Below, one piece after another: positions 36,122 through 47,456 of a DNA stretch of 64,000 nt. The position numbers and the translations under genes were made by a program. The notes beneath the pieces are model-generated. The model had not been told where the DNA came from. It did not search any database and saw nothing but the letters and a program-made list of their open reading frames with translations. Each line of letters opens with the position of its first letter. Position 1 is the stretch's first letter. This DNA comes from Voacanga thouarsii. Lineage: Eukaryota; Streptophyta; Magnoliopsida; Gentianales; Apocynaceae. Location: the NCBI GenBank assembly GCA_026120185.1, contig JANUWF010003380.1, forward strand, positions 1,146,215 to 1,210,214. The letters are read 5' to 3'.

Positions 36122-36425
36122 CTATCTCCATTTTAAAATATTTATTCATGAAATCCTTTACACACAAATTAAGAATATTAAAAATAATATTACAATTTAA
36201 ATAAAGTTTCTATTCTACCCATATTAAAAATATAACAATTATTGATTGGTAAAAATTATTAAAAAATAAGAAGAAAAAAGAATTTTAAAAAGTTGTATAG
36301 TTAATTTAGAATAAATAAGAGTAAAATAAGAAGAAACTAATCATTAATTCTAAAAATATATATATAAATATCTATTCTAAAACAAAATAAAAAAATTATG
36401 AATAAATATTTTGAAACGGAGGGAG
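36122..36425. mobile_element. Stowaway-type MITE
   Basis: The left end ctatctccattttaaaatat and the right end (aatattttgaaacggaggga followed by g) are inverted complements. TA flanks both (36120-36121 and 36426-36427). The 304-bp AT-rich interior has no coding capacity. It has the same terminus class as the MITE at 3478 but a different interior. Confidence 0.85.
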
Positions 36426-36834
36426 TAATAATTTAACTTGATAGTTTGGAATGTGTCTTGATGGTTAGCACTGAAGAGGAGGTGAATCACAACTATAGCT
36501 CAACATCCTATACTTTCATGAGATCATTAATAATAATTCTAGATAGCGTTGGTTGATAAGTTCTCACCAAACAAGAAAACAACAAATTTTTTGGCCAAAC
36601 AAAAGCATAAAGAAGCAAGAAGCCAATTACATAGGCATTAGCTAGCATGATCAAACTCGGGCCATTTCCCCAGTTGCCTTGGGATTTGGACCGAGACAAG
36701 TCAATAAACATAATTTATTCATTACTGCCATGAAGTTTTGATTTACACCAAGAGAATTCAGGATGGACAATTTCAACTAGACACGAAATAGAAAAGAAAA
36801 TGAGTAAGAAGCAATAGGAAGCCATTAATCAAAA

Positions 36835-37497
36835 TCAAATGCAGTTCTGCAAATCGTCCACCAAACACCAGCCATCATCTCCTTCTTCAACTTGTTTCAA
36901 CACAATATCCACATCACAGAAGCTCATTTTGTCATCTTCTTCATTTTCAGCATTTTGATCTCCATCTGAGCCATCTACCTCCACAATTTCAACTGTTCTG
37001 GAGGCAATTGCAGGTTCAGAGTTAGCCATCCAATCAGTATCGGCCAAACCATGATTATACTCCTCGTATGTGTCATCATCATGGTTGTCGTCCTCAATTT
37101 CATCCTCGTAAGCAATATAGTCATTGGCTAATTGATCAAGAATCCCAGAGGCTGAGAACCCAGAAAATTTCAAGCCAGGCCTTGAATCCACAACCCGCCA
37201 GGTGACCAATCTGTAGTTGGTAACGACATCGGAAGATCTTAGCTTTTGAGTTCCCTTTGACTTGTCCTTGGCTTTACTTACCGGGTGAAAATGACACGAA
37301 ACACAGCGGGGGCGGCTGCACTTGCCGGTGTATTTGGAGTGGTTGGTAGGCTTCTGGGGCACCTTGGTGAAGAGCCCAGCAGTTGGGGGAGAGTTCAACC
37401 TGTTGATGCGCCTGGAATCACCGGAACTTGGGTTCCAGGGTGACAAAAGAATGGGATAGGTCTGGACCAGACCATGTTGGCGCCCCTCTCTCTTCAT
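36835..37497 (-). CDS. Conserved plant protein of unknown function
   Basis: A single exon of 220 residues when started at MKREGRQHGLVQTY (37497). The in-frame ATG at 37539 would add 14 residues but lies almost at the predicted transcription start. The N-terminal half is basic with conserved-looking blocks: PILLSPWNPSSGDSRRIN, SPPTAGLFTKVPQKPTNHSK and KYTGKCSRPRCVSCHFHPVS. That last block has four Cys and two His and might bind a metal. Then LRSSDVVTNYRLVTWRVVD and GLKFSGFSASGILDQL follow. The C-terminal third is strongly acidic (EDEIEDDNHDDDTYEEYNH). I recognise it as a family conserved across eudicots and without known function; the Arabidopsis relative may be At5g40690, which would fit the neighbouring synteny, but I could not check this. 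Confidence 0.8.
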   Translation of the reverse strand: MKREGRQHGLVQTYPILLSPWNPSSGDSRRINRLNSPPTAGLFTKVPQKPTNHSKYTGKCSRPRCVSCHFHPVSKAKDKSKGTQKLRSSDVVTNYRLVTWRVVDSRPGLKFSGFSASGILDQLANDYIAYEDEIEDDNHDDDTYEEYNHGLADTDWMANSEPAIASRTVEIVEVDGSDGDQNAENEEDDKMSFCDVDIVLKQVEEGDDGWCLVDDLQNCI

Positions 37498-37569
37498 TTT
37501 TCCTTGTGCCCTTGTGAGCTGAATTGATACGAAATGCAAATGCTTATGGATGGGCGATCCACGGAAGCC

Positions 37570-37580
37570 CTTATATATAT
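37570..37580 (-). promoter_or_regulatory. TATA box of the unknown-function gene
   Basis: The - strand reads tatatataag at 37580-37570, followed by gggcttcc. A start site about 30 bases downstream would fall near 37545. That leaves a leader of about 50 bases to the ATG at 37497 but almost none to the ATG at 37539. Confidence 0.55.
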
Positions 37581-38720
37581 GGACTTGCGTGTGGAGTATC
37601 TATTACTTTATGCTTTATATTTTAATCAAACAGTAGCGGAGTTGAAGATAATTGGAAAACTTGCTATCCAAGAACATTGCTTTGTCAACTGTGCCTCTCC
37701 GTGTTATCCAAGGCTTCAGCAGCCACCGGCACAAGGATAGCTTCTTTTTTCCTTCCAATTTGTTTCTCACATTTTTTATTACTATTTTCACCTATAAAAG
37801 ACGGAAATGTCAATCACCCCCCCCAAAAAAAAAGTTATCATTTTTGGTACTATTTTCACATAAAACAGTAGGATTAACGTTTGGTTTGATTTTACCCCTT
37901 CGATTGTAATCAATTGGAATCTCTTCCGTACACACAAGAAAAAGTGAAGATGGTAGGAAGAAAACTTTGGATAAAGGAAAGGACCAAAGTCCTGCATTTC
38001 TTTTGATTTGCGAAATGGGATTTCTCAACGTTTTAAGAGCTTAACAGCTAGCTGGAGATGATCATTTAGAAGCAGAGGATCGACTTTGAATAAGCATATA
38101 TATGCCAATGTTGTGGTCTCTATCGGCCTTCTTCAGTATCTCTTGGTCGCGCTTCAATAACCTACAGTCAGAATATCACCATGATCAAAGGATTCTACAC
38201 AGTTCTGAGTTTGTTGCCCCGTCTGCTTGAAAGATGATTCGCGTGCATTGCTGCTAGAGTCTAATTGCAATGCAGGCTGTCTGCATCTACTTCAGGGATC
38301 CAGTTATGGACTTTGGCACTTCTCATAGGGTTTGCTGTTGGTAAGTTTTGAAAACCTTTTTAATCTTTTCTAAAGAGAACAAAAACTCACTTGAGATTTG
38401 AGATTAATCTATCAAATTCATCCAACTTTAGCCAAAACAGGGATTGCTTTAATGAGTAATAACAGAAAGTATAGGCCATCATTCTTTTTACAGAAGAAAA
38501 CTGAAATGCAGAAGATGTATGGGTATATATACATAGAAATATGCTCATTCTTTTCTCCCCCATTCACTGTGTCCTTTTCTTTTATTTGGAGATGGGACTG
38601 GAGAGAGAAACTTCTATATTCAGTGGTTACCATGGAGTATGATCTTAAGAATTTCACAAGATGTATTGGGAGTCGTGTTATTTTTACAGGGGATTTTGGA
38701 TTTTAAAACAAGTTTAAGCA
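37581..38720. other. Intergenic sequence upstream of the 37.5-kb gene
   Basis: Promoter of the gene at 36835-37497 on the left and the 3' flank of the cystinosin gene on the right. Frames in 37652-38028 and 38398-38706 have no family resemblance. No repeats of note apart from C/A homopolymers near 37818. Confidence 0.5.
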
Positions 38721-41629
38721 TCACACATTTCGTGGAAGGGGGTTACCAGATGGTTCAACTAACGGCTCCTTGCTTACCACATCTTTAGGAGCAACTGACT
38801 TGGAAGGATAGAGCACATAGTGTTGCAACATAAAGAGCAGATCAAAGAATATCGACACCTGCATAAGCCAATGCAGAAAACAATGAAAAAAAATCAGTAA
38901 CAGGAAGGAAATGGTCCTTGATTTTCTTTCTTAAGAATAGCCTGCTCATGGTTATGCAATATTCCAAACGCACAAACTTTTGATCACGTCTGATAAGAAA
39001 ATAAGAGAGAGAATTTATAAAACCTAAGCATGATATTACCTTTTAGGAGCCCTAAAACATCAAATGGCAACCAAAGAAGTATATGAAAAAGATCAGAACA
39101 ACACGCCCAAAAGGAAAAGTCTATTAATTCATATGTGTTAAGCCCCAAAGGAAAAAGGGGGGGGGGTAAATGTGCAATTTTCCTAACTCTGTCTCTGATG
39201 CCAGTTTACGACTTTGTCCAGGACCCAAGATGAGAAGAGAATGACAATTTCATCAGGCACAGTGACTAGGTCTCATTCAAACCAATAGCATGATAATCAT
39301 AGAGTTCACATATTTTGGCCCCTATTATGGAAGCAACACATGAAGAGGAAGGGGGGGGGGATGTACGCTGGTAGGCAGTGAACTCCATACACAGATGTAA
39401 ACCAGAAACAAGAGGCACACCATATGCAGAGAATTAACATATCTTACCAAAGACAGCAGAGTTTTGCCTATGTTGCCATAGAAGTTCACCCACGAATCTG
39501 GAGGTGGGAAAAAATCCAAACAATAGAAAAGGAAGTTTAGGCACTGCATCAGGTAATTTCCAGTTCTCGAGGGCAAAACAAAGAATCAAATGTTAGATGT
39601 AGGGACTCACGTTGGTCAATAGATTGCACAACCATTTGCCCATAGTTTGTCACACCGCCAAGAAAATCAAGCAATATATTTCCAATGCTAAACCCAATTG
39701 TGCTCTTTCGTCGAAAATTCATAACCACCTACATTTATAGAGTGCATACTTAGGTCAATGCAAAAATATGAAGACTCTTCCAATATCCTATATGTTAAGC
39801 AATCAAATGCAAACACTGAACTATAACAGAACGGTAATAATGATCCTGAAATAAAGTTGAAGAAGATGACTGAAACTAAAGATGCTTTTTCTTAAAAACA
39901 AAGAATGCATGTACAACCTGGGGGATGTATTTGATGACCGTCATGGCAACTTGCAATGTGCTGCAGATACAGTGGATATGCTGAATGTCAGAATCCAGTT
40001 GCATAGCAATATTAGGAAATTGTGCTGGTCTAATAATCATAGTAAATATGCTTGCACCAGAGAAGGCTTCAGAAAGGATGAGGCAACAATGAGCCAAGAA
40101 TTCCTCACTTTGTCTGAATCACAAAGCACACCAACAATTCCCAACTTTATCTAAAGCACAAAGTAGCTTCTTTCGTTCTTAATAACTTCTAGAAGACCAA
40201 CAGTTTCCTCTCATAAAAATGATGGCATGCATGCAACACTCAAAATCAATTCCTATCAGATATCAACAATAAAACCATTCATTCAAAAGGGATAACATAT
40301 CAAGAAATAGTAGTGGTGCAAAATGGAGCCAGGTACTTACTTGAAGCAGGAAATCAGCCACAGCCAGGAATGGTGAGGAATAGCTACAAAAACACAAATT
40401 GCAGCAGCTGACCAAGCAACTGTGACAATTGCAGTGCAAATCTTTGAGACCTTCTGATGACCACGCTGGAAAAGAGAATTTGGGGGAAAACATGGGAAAA
40501 GTCAATTCAAAGATATATAAGCACTAATACAACTAACGTGGAATAATATATTGTGAATTGTTTACAAACTAATGAGTGGAACTCTAGTTGCATATTTGAA
40601 GTACAGAAATTTAACTCTGTATCTACCTTTTCAAAAATCTGTCAGGAAATTTTCAGATACCAGCCAAAGAATATTCATTATGAGCAAATGGATAACTACT
40701 TACATCATAGATTGCAATCTGGAACAAGGTAAATGCAGTCAATATAACCGCATGCATTGAGAAAGCTACATCATTAGCAGCTACTGGTATCATCTGCAAT
40801 AAAAAGTAAGCATGAAGAGAAGTAAACCTCTTATGTTACATCAATGTTGGAATGCAGTCACATGGCAAAAAACGAGGTAGATGCTAAGATTAAAAGACTC
40901 TTACGGCCAGAAGAAGCAAGAAGGAGTAAGTTGGCAAGTTTTGAGTTCTACGAGTATTACTGCCTTTATAGGTTCTAGAATAAGGGTAAATGATTAGAAA
41001 ATCATGAATTCGCATTCTGAGAAACAACCTGACACAACAATTCAACAATCCAACAATCTACCGTAGAATGTCTTGCTCCCAACAACATCAAAACTCATCA
41101 AAATTTTCCATTTCAAAAGGAATTTAATCATTCCCAAGAATGCAAAGCCGCAAATGAATACGCAAAATAGCTAGTTAAGGGAAAATGTGATTGCAACCTG
41201 ATCAAAGCCGTATTTTTTGCGGTACTGCCGCTGAACCGCGGAGCTGAAGAAAAGGGAAGCATTGTAGATGAGATAAGACGAGTGTTTGGTCAAATTCAAC
41301 ACCACGAAATCAAAATTCAAGCCCACCACGCTGCCACCGTAGCCAATTAACCATGTTAGCAACACTCCACTTGAGTGAGAGAATCAGTAAGAAAAAACAA
41401 AAAAAAAAAACCAAACCAAACCATTTCCCTTACACAATAAACAATCTTTTTACATTTACAAAACAAATTAAACAAATGGGAAGCTGCATGAGCAGGAGTC
41501 AATGGCAAACCTTTTCCGGCGGAAATTCAAGATCACTTGCGGGTAGAAACTGATGGACCAGGAGAAAAACGCAATCCACCCCAAAACACTGTACAGAACT
41601 TCCAGTTGAGTTGAATTCCAGGACGCCAT
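38721..41629 (-). CDS. Cystinosin homologue (PQ-loop cystine transporter)
   Basis: Eight exons on the - strand: 41629-41511, 41330-41198, 40793-40704, 40465-40341, 39960-39918, 39728-39611, 39497-39448 and 38858-38721, giving 271 residues, all GT-AG with consistent phases. Cystinosin exports cystine from lysosomes with protons; the plant protein is expected on the vacuolar membrane. Two PQ-loop motifs are present, SFYPQ in exon 1 and KYIPQ in exon 5. Conserved blocks include SVVGLNFDFVVLNLTKHSSY, LIYNASLFFSSAVQRQY, MIPVAANDVAFSMHAV, FSIGNILLDFLGGVTNYGQM and SWVNFYGNIGKTLLS. The hydrophobic pattern fits seven membrane helices. Length and blocks match the family throughout, with no broken frame. 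Confidence 0.93.
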
Positions 41630-43395
41630 CTCTCTTCAAGAATCCTTCTTTCTATCAGTTCCGCTGAGGATGGAATCTTCTTTTGGTCTGATATTTCTAG
41701 TGCTTCTTTCGTTGGAATCCCAATAAGGTGGGAGTGGGCTTCCGGTCGCACTTCTGCAGTTGTGTTATGGGGCGGAAGTTATTGAGTACACGACTTCTTT
41801 GTCCTTTCAACTTAAAAGCGCACAAGACATGAGTAAATGAGTAAATGGTGATTGGTAGAGGAAAAAAGCGTGCATGGATGAGGAGATGAGTGTCACGAAT
41901 TCCAACAGAAATTCATTAAAGGCGTGAGATGTGGGACCTCTCCGCTGGGAAGCATTACCGCCTACTTGCATTCGAGCATTGAACGAGACCGGACTGCCGT
42001 CTCCATTCATAATATTTCCCTTTGCTTAATACCTTCAAATTTTAAATTACTTTTTTTTCCCTTCTTTTAAATTTGGGGCTGATTGGGTAAGGATTTCCAA
42101 ACTTTAATTTCAATCTAAAATTTTATTTTTAATTTACAATAATAATATTTTAAATATTTTTTTTCAAAAACTATTATATATTCACAACGTATTATATTTA
42201 CTTACTTTAATCTTATATTAAACTGTATCTGATTTGATATATTATTAAATATAAAATTTAATCATTAATGAGAGAGAAAATATAATGTGTCGTGAGTATA
42301 TGACAATTTCAAAAAAATAAAAAATATTTAAATTAATATTATTTTAAATTAATGTTTTAATTTGTATTGAAAAAAATTTCTTCATGAATATAATCTTAAT
42401 AATTTTTATTATATTCAAACAAACTCGTTTCAATTTAATACTAATCAAAGTACACTTTAAGCTTTATCACATAATGAGTAATAAGATATGTTTTCAATTA
42501 ATTAAATTATTATTTTATAACTTTAAATTGTAAAGTAAACTATGTTCCATTGCTTATAATAGAGAAAAATACCAAGTATTGATTTTGTAAAATACTAAAA
42601 AATTATTCTAATATAAATCCTAGTTTAATGTACCTCTTCAGTTCAACGCGGATTCTATTCTATCATTTCCCTTATCTCCACTCCCACTCCTTCCCTCACC
42701 CCCCCCTCCCCCCTTAAAAAAAAAAAAAAAAAATCTTCCTACAATATAAGTATTTTTATTATGAAATAAACATATAAATATTTTTAATTAAATATTAATA
42801 ATATTATTTTAGTACTATCTTATTTAATCTCTCTTTCTCTCTTATCCTTAATACTACACCTTTAATTTTTCTAAATAAGTTTTTTTTAGATAATTTAGTT
42901 AAGGAAATTTTAAGTATTTTAACTCATAAAATTGCATTATTTTAAAAATTTTTAATTATTGTGCATAAATTAAAACAAATTTTATACTAAAAGACAGAAG
43001 AAGTATTGTTCAACTGCCAGTCAACTATTAGCTCAACCATCTAAAATCATCATAAAATAGTAATTCAAATGAGGAAGTTAGTTTTATAAAATTTAAAAAA
43101 TAAAAAATTAAATATTTTTATTTTGATGATATTTAAAAAAATGAACATTTATTTTTCTAAAACAAATATATTTGTTCCCTAAATTTTCATAACTAACCTT
43201 CTCGATACAAATTCTACCTCCACTACTAACTGCTCTCATTAATAATGGAAAGATAGGAACTAATTCATAATCAAATTTTCTCTTAAATTATTGTATTATC
43301 ATTATCAAATAATTCAAATTCAGAAATATCTAATTCGTGATTAAGAAAGAGCTGATCTTTTTTTTTTTTTAATGAAGAAAAAGGCCAACGCCTTC
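41630..43395. other. Divergent intergenic region, cystinosin / ATP12
   Basis: Separates two divergently transcribed genes (starts 41629 on - and 43596 on +). 41630-42000 is GC-balanced and likely the cystinosin leader and promoter. 42020-43350 is very AT-rich. 42735-43010 has weak MITE-like ends but no clear duplication. A C-rich run then (A)n lies at 42690-42735. Confidence 0.55.
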
Positions 43396-43495
43396 TGGGC
43401 CCACGGGAAACCCAATTGCGGTTATCACCGGAAGCCATCAAGGCCTTCAATTCTTAAGACATGGGGCAACAGCCCATCATTTTTGAGATGGGCTG
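43396..43495 (+). promoter_or_regulatory. Three site II (TGGGCY) elements of ATP12
   Basis: TGGGCC at 43396-43401, AGCCCA (TGGGCT on the other strand) at 43471-43476 and TGGGCT at 43490-43495, 100-200 bases before the ATG. Clusters of site II elements are characteristic of nuclear genes for plant respiratory-chain proteins. That agrees with the gene's mitochondrial role. Confidence 0.6.
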
Positions 43496-43595
43496 GACCC
43501 AACAACGAACCAATCTTTGACCCAATAAGCTGAAGAACATTCTGCGGTCTGTGCCCCTACGCAGCGGGAGAACTCAGCAGCGGTGCTCTGTTGAT

Positions 43596-45665
43596 ATGGT
43601 GATGGCAGCTGCAACTATGGTTGGAAGAACCCTAAAAACCCTAAACTCTACGATCCTTAGAACCATAAGAACCAGCAAACGGCAGCTCACCGGTGTTGCC
43701 ACTGCTGGGGAACCTCATTCCGAGCATGATGCTCCATCGTCGTCCTTCACGTTCTCATCGGACGGAGATATCCAGAACAGCACCGGAAAGGAAGACGCCA
43801 TATACGTGAAGGGCCCCAATTCGACGACCAGACCGTCGAGCTCAGCGGATTCGGTGAGCATGCCCATGTCATTCATGACGGGATCAATTGTGGGCAAGAG
43901 GTTTTATAAGAAGGTGAGCACCAGAGAAGCTGACGATGGAAATGGCTGGACTGTGATGCTTGATTATAGGACTCTCAGGACCCCTGCGAAGAGGCCTCTT
44001 AAATGCCCTACTCCCGCTCTTGCTAATGCTATTGCTGCTGAATGGGAGTACCAGGTTCTCTCCGGCTCTGTTGTGTGCTTGTTTGTTTGTCTGTTTAAAT
44101 CTGACCATATATGTGTCTTCCATTGGACAAAAGTTAGAATTCCTGATTTATTTTCTGAATTTAAGGTGTCGCAGTTGGGTATCTGTCGAAACCTCAGATA
44201 CATAAATTCAACTGATTTGATGTTCAGTTCAAAGCTTTTGCCTTTCTAATTATTTGACTAGATTTCTTCAGGAAAATTATGCTGTATGTTCTCATTTCTA
44301 ATTGCATATATTTTTTTCTTGCTCCGCCGGATCACGTAACGAAATTTTCCTGATTTATAGCAAACAGATGGAATTAGGCCTTTTACTATGCCTCTGATGA
44401 AACTTGCATGTACTGCATTGGAAAGAGTTCCACTCACCCGTCCTAGGATTATTGAGAATTTGATGAAGAAGTTCCACCAAGATTTAGTGTTCTGTCGAGC
44501 TCCAGAAGATGATGATCTGACTAGAAGTGTTCTTGGTATGTGACTTTTTTTTCTCGGTCTGCTCTTCTTATCTGGCATTAAAATGACTCGAGAAGTGTAT
44601 AATGATCTGGATTCCTATCTACCGCTGTTACTGGCTGCTGATTTTTCTGTTAATTAGTATATGGTGTTTGATCACAAGTATTCTTCTTCATCTTTTAATC
44701 CTCCGCCTCGTAGTCGATGGTGGGAAATTCAAGATTCTCATCATTTTTCAAGTTTTGGAGCTTATTTTATGATTTCAGTTGTTGCATTTCTTTTGCTGGG
44801 GCTAGAGGATGTATCTTTCCAAATCTGAGCCACAAAGGAGTTATATGCCACCTGAATCACACACGAAAATCGTCTTTTTGGTACTTTTGAATACCTCCCA
44901 AACTTCCTTGTGGAAAAGATGGAAAAGAAGGGGAAAAGTGTGATTGTTGGGGTTAGAAGACTACAGAATTAATTAGATTTTGGTTATTTGAGAAAAAACA
45001 AAATCTGTCATTCTTAGAATTAGATCAAATGTTGATGACCCTTTTTTCAGAAGTAAAAGCCTATGTTACTCTGGCTTTCCGTTGTAGTTTGCCCGGACAA
45101 AATTTTTACACTGTTTTCCATGAAATTTTATTGTCTCTAATTGCTTTTCAGTTTATTAATGTGGTTTGCAGAGCGACAAGTTGAGAAGATTGACCCCTTG
45201 CTTCATTGGTTGGAATCAGAATTTGGATATAAGCCCATAGTTTACTCCAGTTTTTTTGGCGGCAAGCAGGAACATGGCCTGGCAGCTGCCATAGAAGGCC
45301 TACTTAAGAAGACAAATGATTGTGAGTTGGCTGCAATCGATGCAATTGCTGCTGCGGCTCATTCTCTAGTTATTGCAATTGGAATGTTCCGTGGTAGATT
45401 GGAGATCGAAGAGGCCATTGAGCTGATAAGACTGGAAGAAGACATACAGGTTTCTATTTTCATCATTGGTTACATCCTACCCCACATCTGGTTTACATTC
45501 TCATCCGTAACTCAAATTTTTTTTTTCCCTTGCTTGTTTTGCCTCAAACTTCTGCAGGTAGATAGGTGGGGTCTGGTTGAAGGTGGACATGATGTAGATA
45601 TTGCAGATCTTAGAGTTCAAGTCTCATCTGCTGCCGTTTTCCTTGGGCTCTCAAGAAGGAATTAA
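43596..45665 (+). CDS. ATP12: ATP12, mitochondrial F1-ATPase assembly chaperone
   Basis: Four exons: 43596-44054, 44361-44535, 45172-45449 and 45558-45665, giving 339 residues. The first ATG in the frame is 43596 (MVMAAATMVGRTLKTL); the open frame upstream starts only with GTG. ATP12 binds the F1 alpha subunit in the matrix and helps build the alpha3beta3 hexamer. Residues 1-40 are rich in Arg, Thr and Ser without acids, a typical mitochondrial presequence. The ATP12 domain starts about residue 105: GKRFYKKVSTREADDGNGW, MLDYRTLRTPAKRPLKCPT, ALANAIAAEW, QTDGIRPFTMPLMKLACTA, FCRAPEDDDLTRSVLERQVE and EEAIELIRLEEDIQ, with a C-terminus on WGLVEGGHDVDIADLRVQ. No lesions seen. Confidence 0.93.
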
Positions 45666-45707
45666 GTTCTGTATATTTTTCCTCTTCTCAATATACCATT
45701 TAATAAA

Positions 45708-45762
45708 TTAGGATGCTTTGTCATTATTGTTTGATGTGCTTGTTGTTTGTTCTAGCATTCCT
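45708..45762. repeat. 55-bp exact repeat, copy 1 (ATP12 3' flank)
   Basis: Starts ttaggatgctttgtcattat and ends ctagcattcct. It is identical to 52148-52202, 6.4 kb away in the same orientation; the flanks of the two copies are unrelated. Confidence 0.9.
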
Positions 45763-47456
45763 ACACAACTGGCTCCAGATCTTGAGAATTTTGTTGTATC
45801 AGAGTAGACAATATTCTTCAAATAATACAAGAATTAGAGACTTGAGTATGGAAAAATTTTCTTTGATAAACAATATGGAGGCTCAGAGAAGTAATCATTT
45901 GGTCTGGGGTGGATTCTATTCCTCTCGCTTCTGGAATTTTGCATATCCATCTGTTTTCCTACTTGTAATTGTCAATTAGCTTTAGCAGAGGGTGTAGCGT
46001 GCATAATAAAATTGCCAGGAATTCTCTTCTGCTTCCATACGAGCTTCAGAAAGGAAATAATTGCCTCAAACTGGCCTTGCCTTTAGTGGAAGTCAAGGCG
46101 CTTCTTTGCAGCACCGCAAGCACAGGGGTGGCTGTTTTCTGATATCACAATAACAACAGGCTACGTCACAGTTGTTATTGCAACCTGTCATCAAGACCAA
46201 AATTGTTAGTTTTTTCCATTTTTTTATTTAACTTCAATAGATGCACACCGCCCATATTCTCCAATGGCCTTCTTGTTTTTTTTTTTTTCCTCCTTTCCTT
46301 TCCTTCCCCTTCTTTTTAATTCAGAGGATTCGGGACAGGCTCAATATATGAATAGAAGAGGAAGGTCTGAGTTCTTTCACCTGTCACAGTAACATATGAC
46401 AATGGTTCTAGAGTTTGAGGCTCAATGAGAAATGGAAGACGCAGACTTCCTTGTACCCTGATTATCAGAGCCTGTGTAAAGACAATGAAAACCATAAAAG
46501 TAGTTGCTGTGAGCTTCTTCATTGCTTCTGCAGCAGTAAGGACTCTCGGTCTTTAAGGTCCAATCAGGAACTTGGCTGATGAAAATTTCTACAATAGATC
46601 CTGTTATATGAGATTCCAAGTTAGCATCCTGGGTGTTGAAGCAACTGCTACACGCTTCATGTGACCCAAAAAACTATGAATGACTTTTATTTTATTCCTA
46701 TCGTCACTGGTTTGGGAATCACACTTTGAATATGTAGACATAAAAATGTACCAGTGCCACATGATATGTGGTATGAAATGGATCATACTGGCAGCATGCA
46801 AACAATTTTTTCCATGGTATTTGAGAATAATATAGGCCCAATGCCCATCATACCTGCAGTTTGGATTTATTTTTATATTTTTTTCCCCTCCTTGTTCTCC
46901 GTCCCATAACCGTGTGAAGCCGGCCACGAAACTAGTGATAAACAGTGTACATCAGTAGGAAGTACAATGGACAGTTAGCCTTGTTTACTTTGGGTATGTT
47001 TTCTTACACCAGCCCCATCCCACAAATACCAATATCCTCTAGCGGCTTTTGCATGAGATAAAAAAGGATGGAAAAGAGTGACCATCATAACAAACAGGAC
47101 CATAATCCAAAATTATCACATTTAATTAAGCTCCCATTCTGTCATTGGAACTACTTCTTGTGCATCTCAATGAAGGAATTTCCCAAGCAAGCAATCCCAG
47201 GAACACACACCCAAAGTCAAAATCCAATCCTTCAAACTTTTCCTACGCAAGATTTAAAATGGCGTAGTACTTTTATCTGACATTGCATTTTGTTAAACAA
47301 ATAACATATGCAAAACATTGTTTCCCGCAGGTCGGGCTGGCACAAGGAAATTATTTAAAACAAAAAGACCTTTCCTCTTGAAAAACATAAAAGATTTAAT
47401 TAGATCCAAAACAATCTGAGGAGAGAGCAAACATCCCCCTTTGTACCTCCTAAATT
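45763..47456. other. Intergenic sequence, ATP12 to SDH2 remnant
   Basis: ATP12 3' flank, then non-coding sequence. One small - strand frame with a signal-peptide-like start (46316-46522) is listed separately. Nothing else recognised. Confidence 0.5.
46316..46522 (-). CDS. Candidate small secreted peptide, unrecognised
   Basis: 68 residues, no intron. Residues 1-26 (MKKLTATTFMVFIVFTQALI then IRVQGS) have a Lys-Lys start, a hydrophobic core and small residues before a plausible cleavage, as in a secretory signal peptide. The remainder (LRLPFLIEPQTLEPLSYVTV, ending SYIEPVPNPLN) is Pro-rich at the end and has no cysteine. It matches no peptide-hormone family I know. Short frames with such starts arise by chance in AT-rich DNA, so this is speculative. 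Confidence 0.25.
   Translation of the reverse strand: MKKLTATTFMVFIVFTQALIIRVQGSLRLPFLIEPQTLEPLSYVTVTGERTQTFLFYSYIEPVPNPLN

Noticed and set aside
42735..43010. Another MITE between cystinosin and ATP12
   Set aside because: The ends (cttcctacaatataag / acagaagaag) are only weakly complementary and no convincing target duplication was found.
43551..43595. Longer ATP12 N-terminus beginning at 43551
   Set aside because: The codon at 43551 is GTG. The first ATG in frame is 43596 and begins a good mitochondrial presequence.
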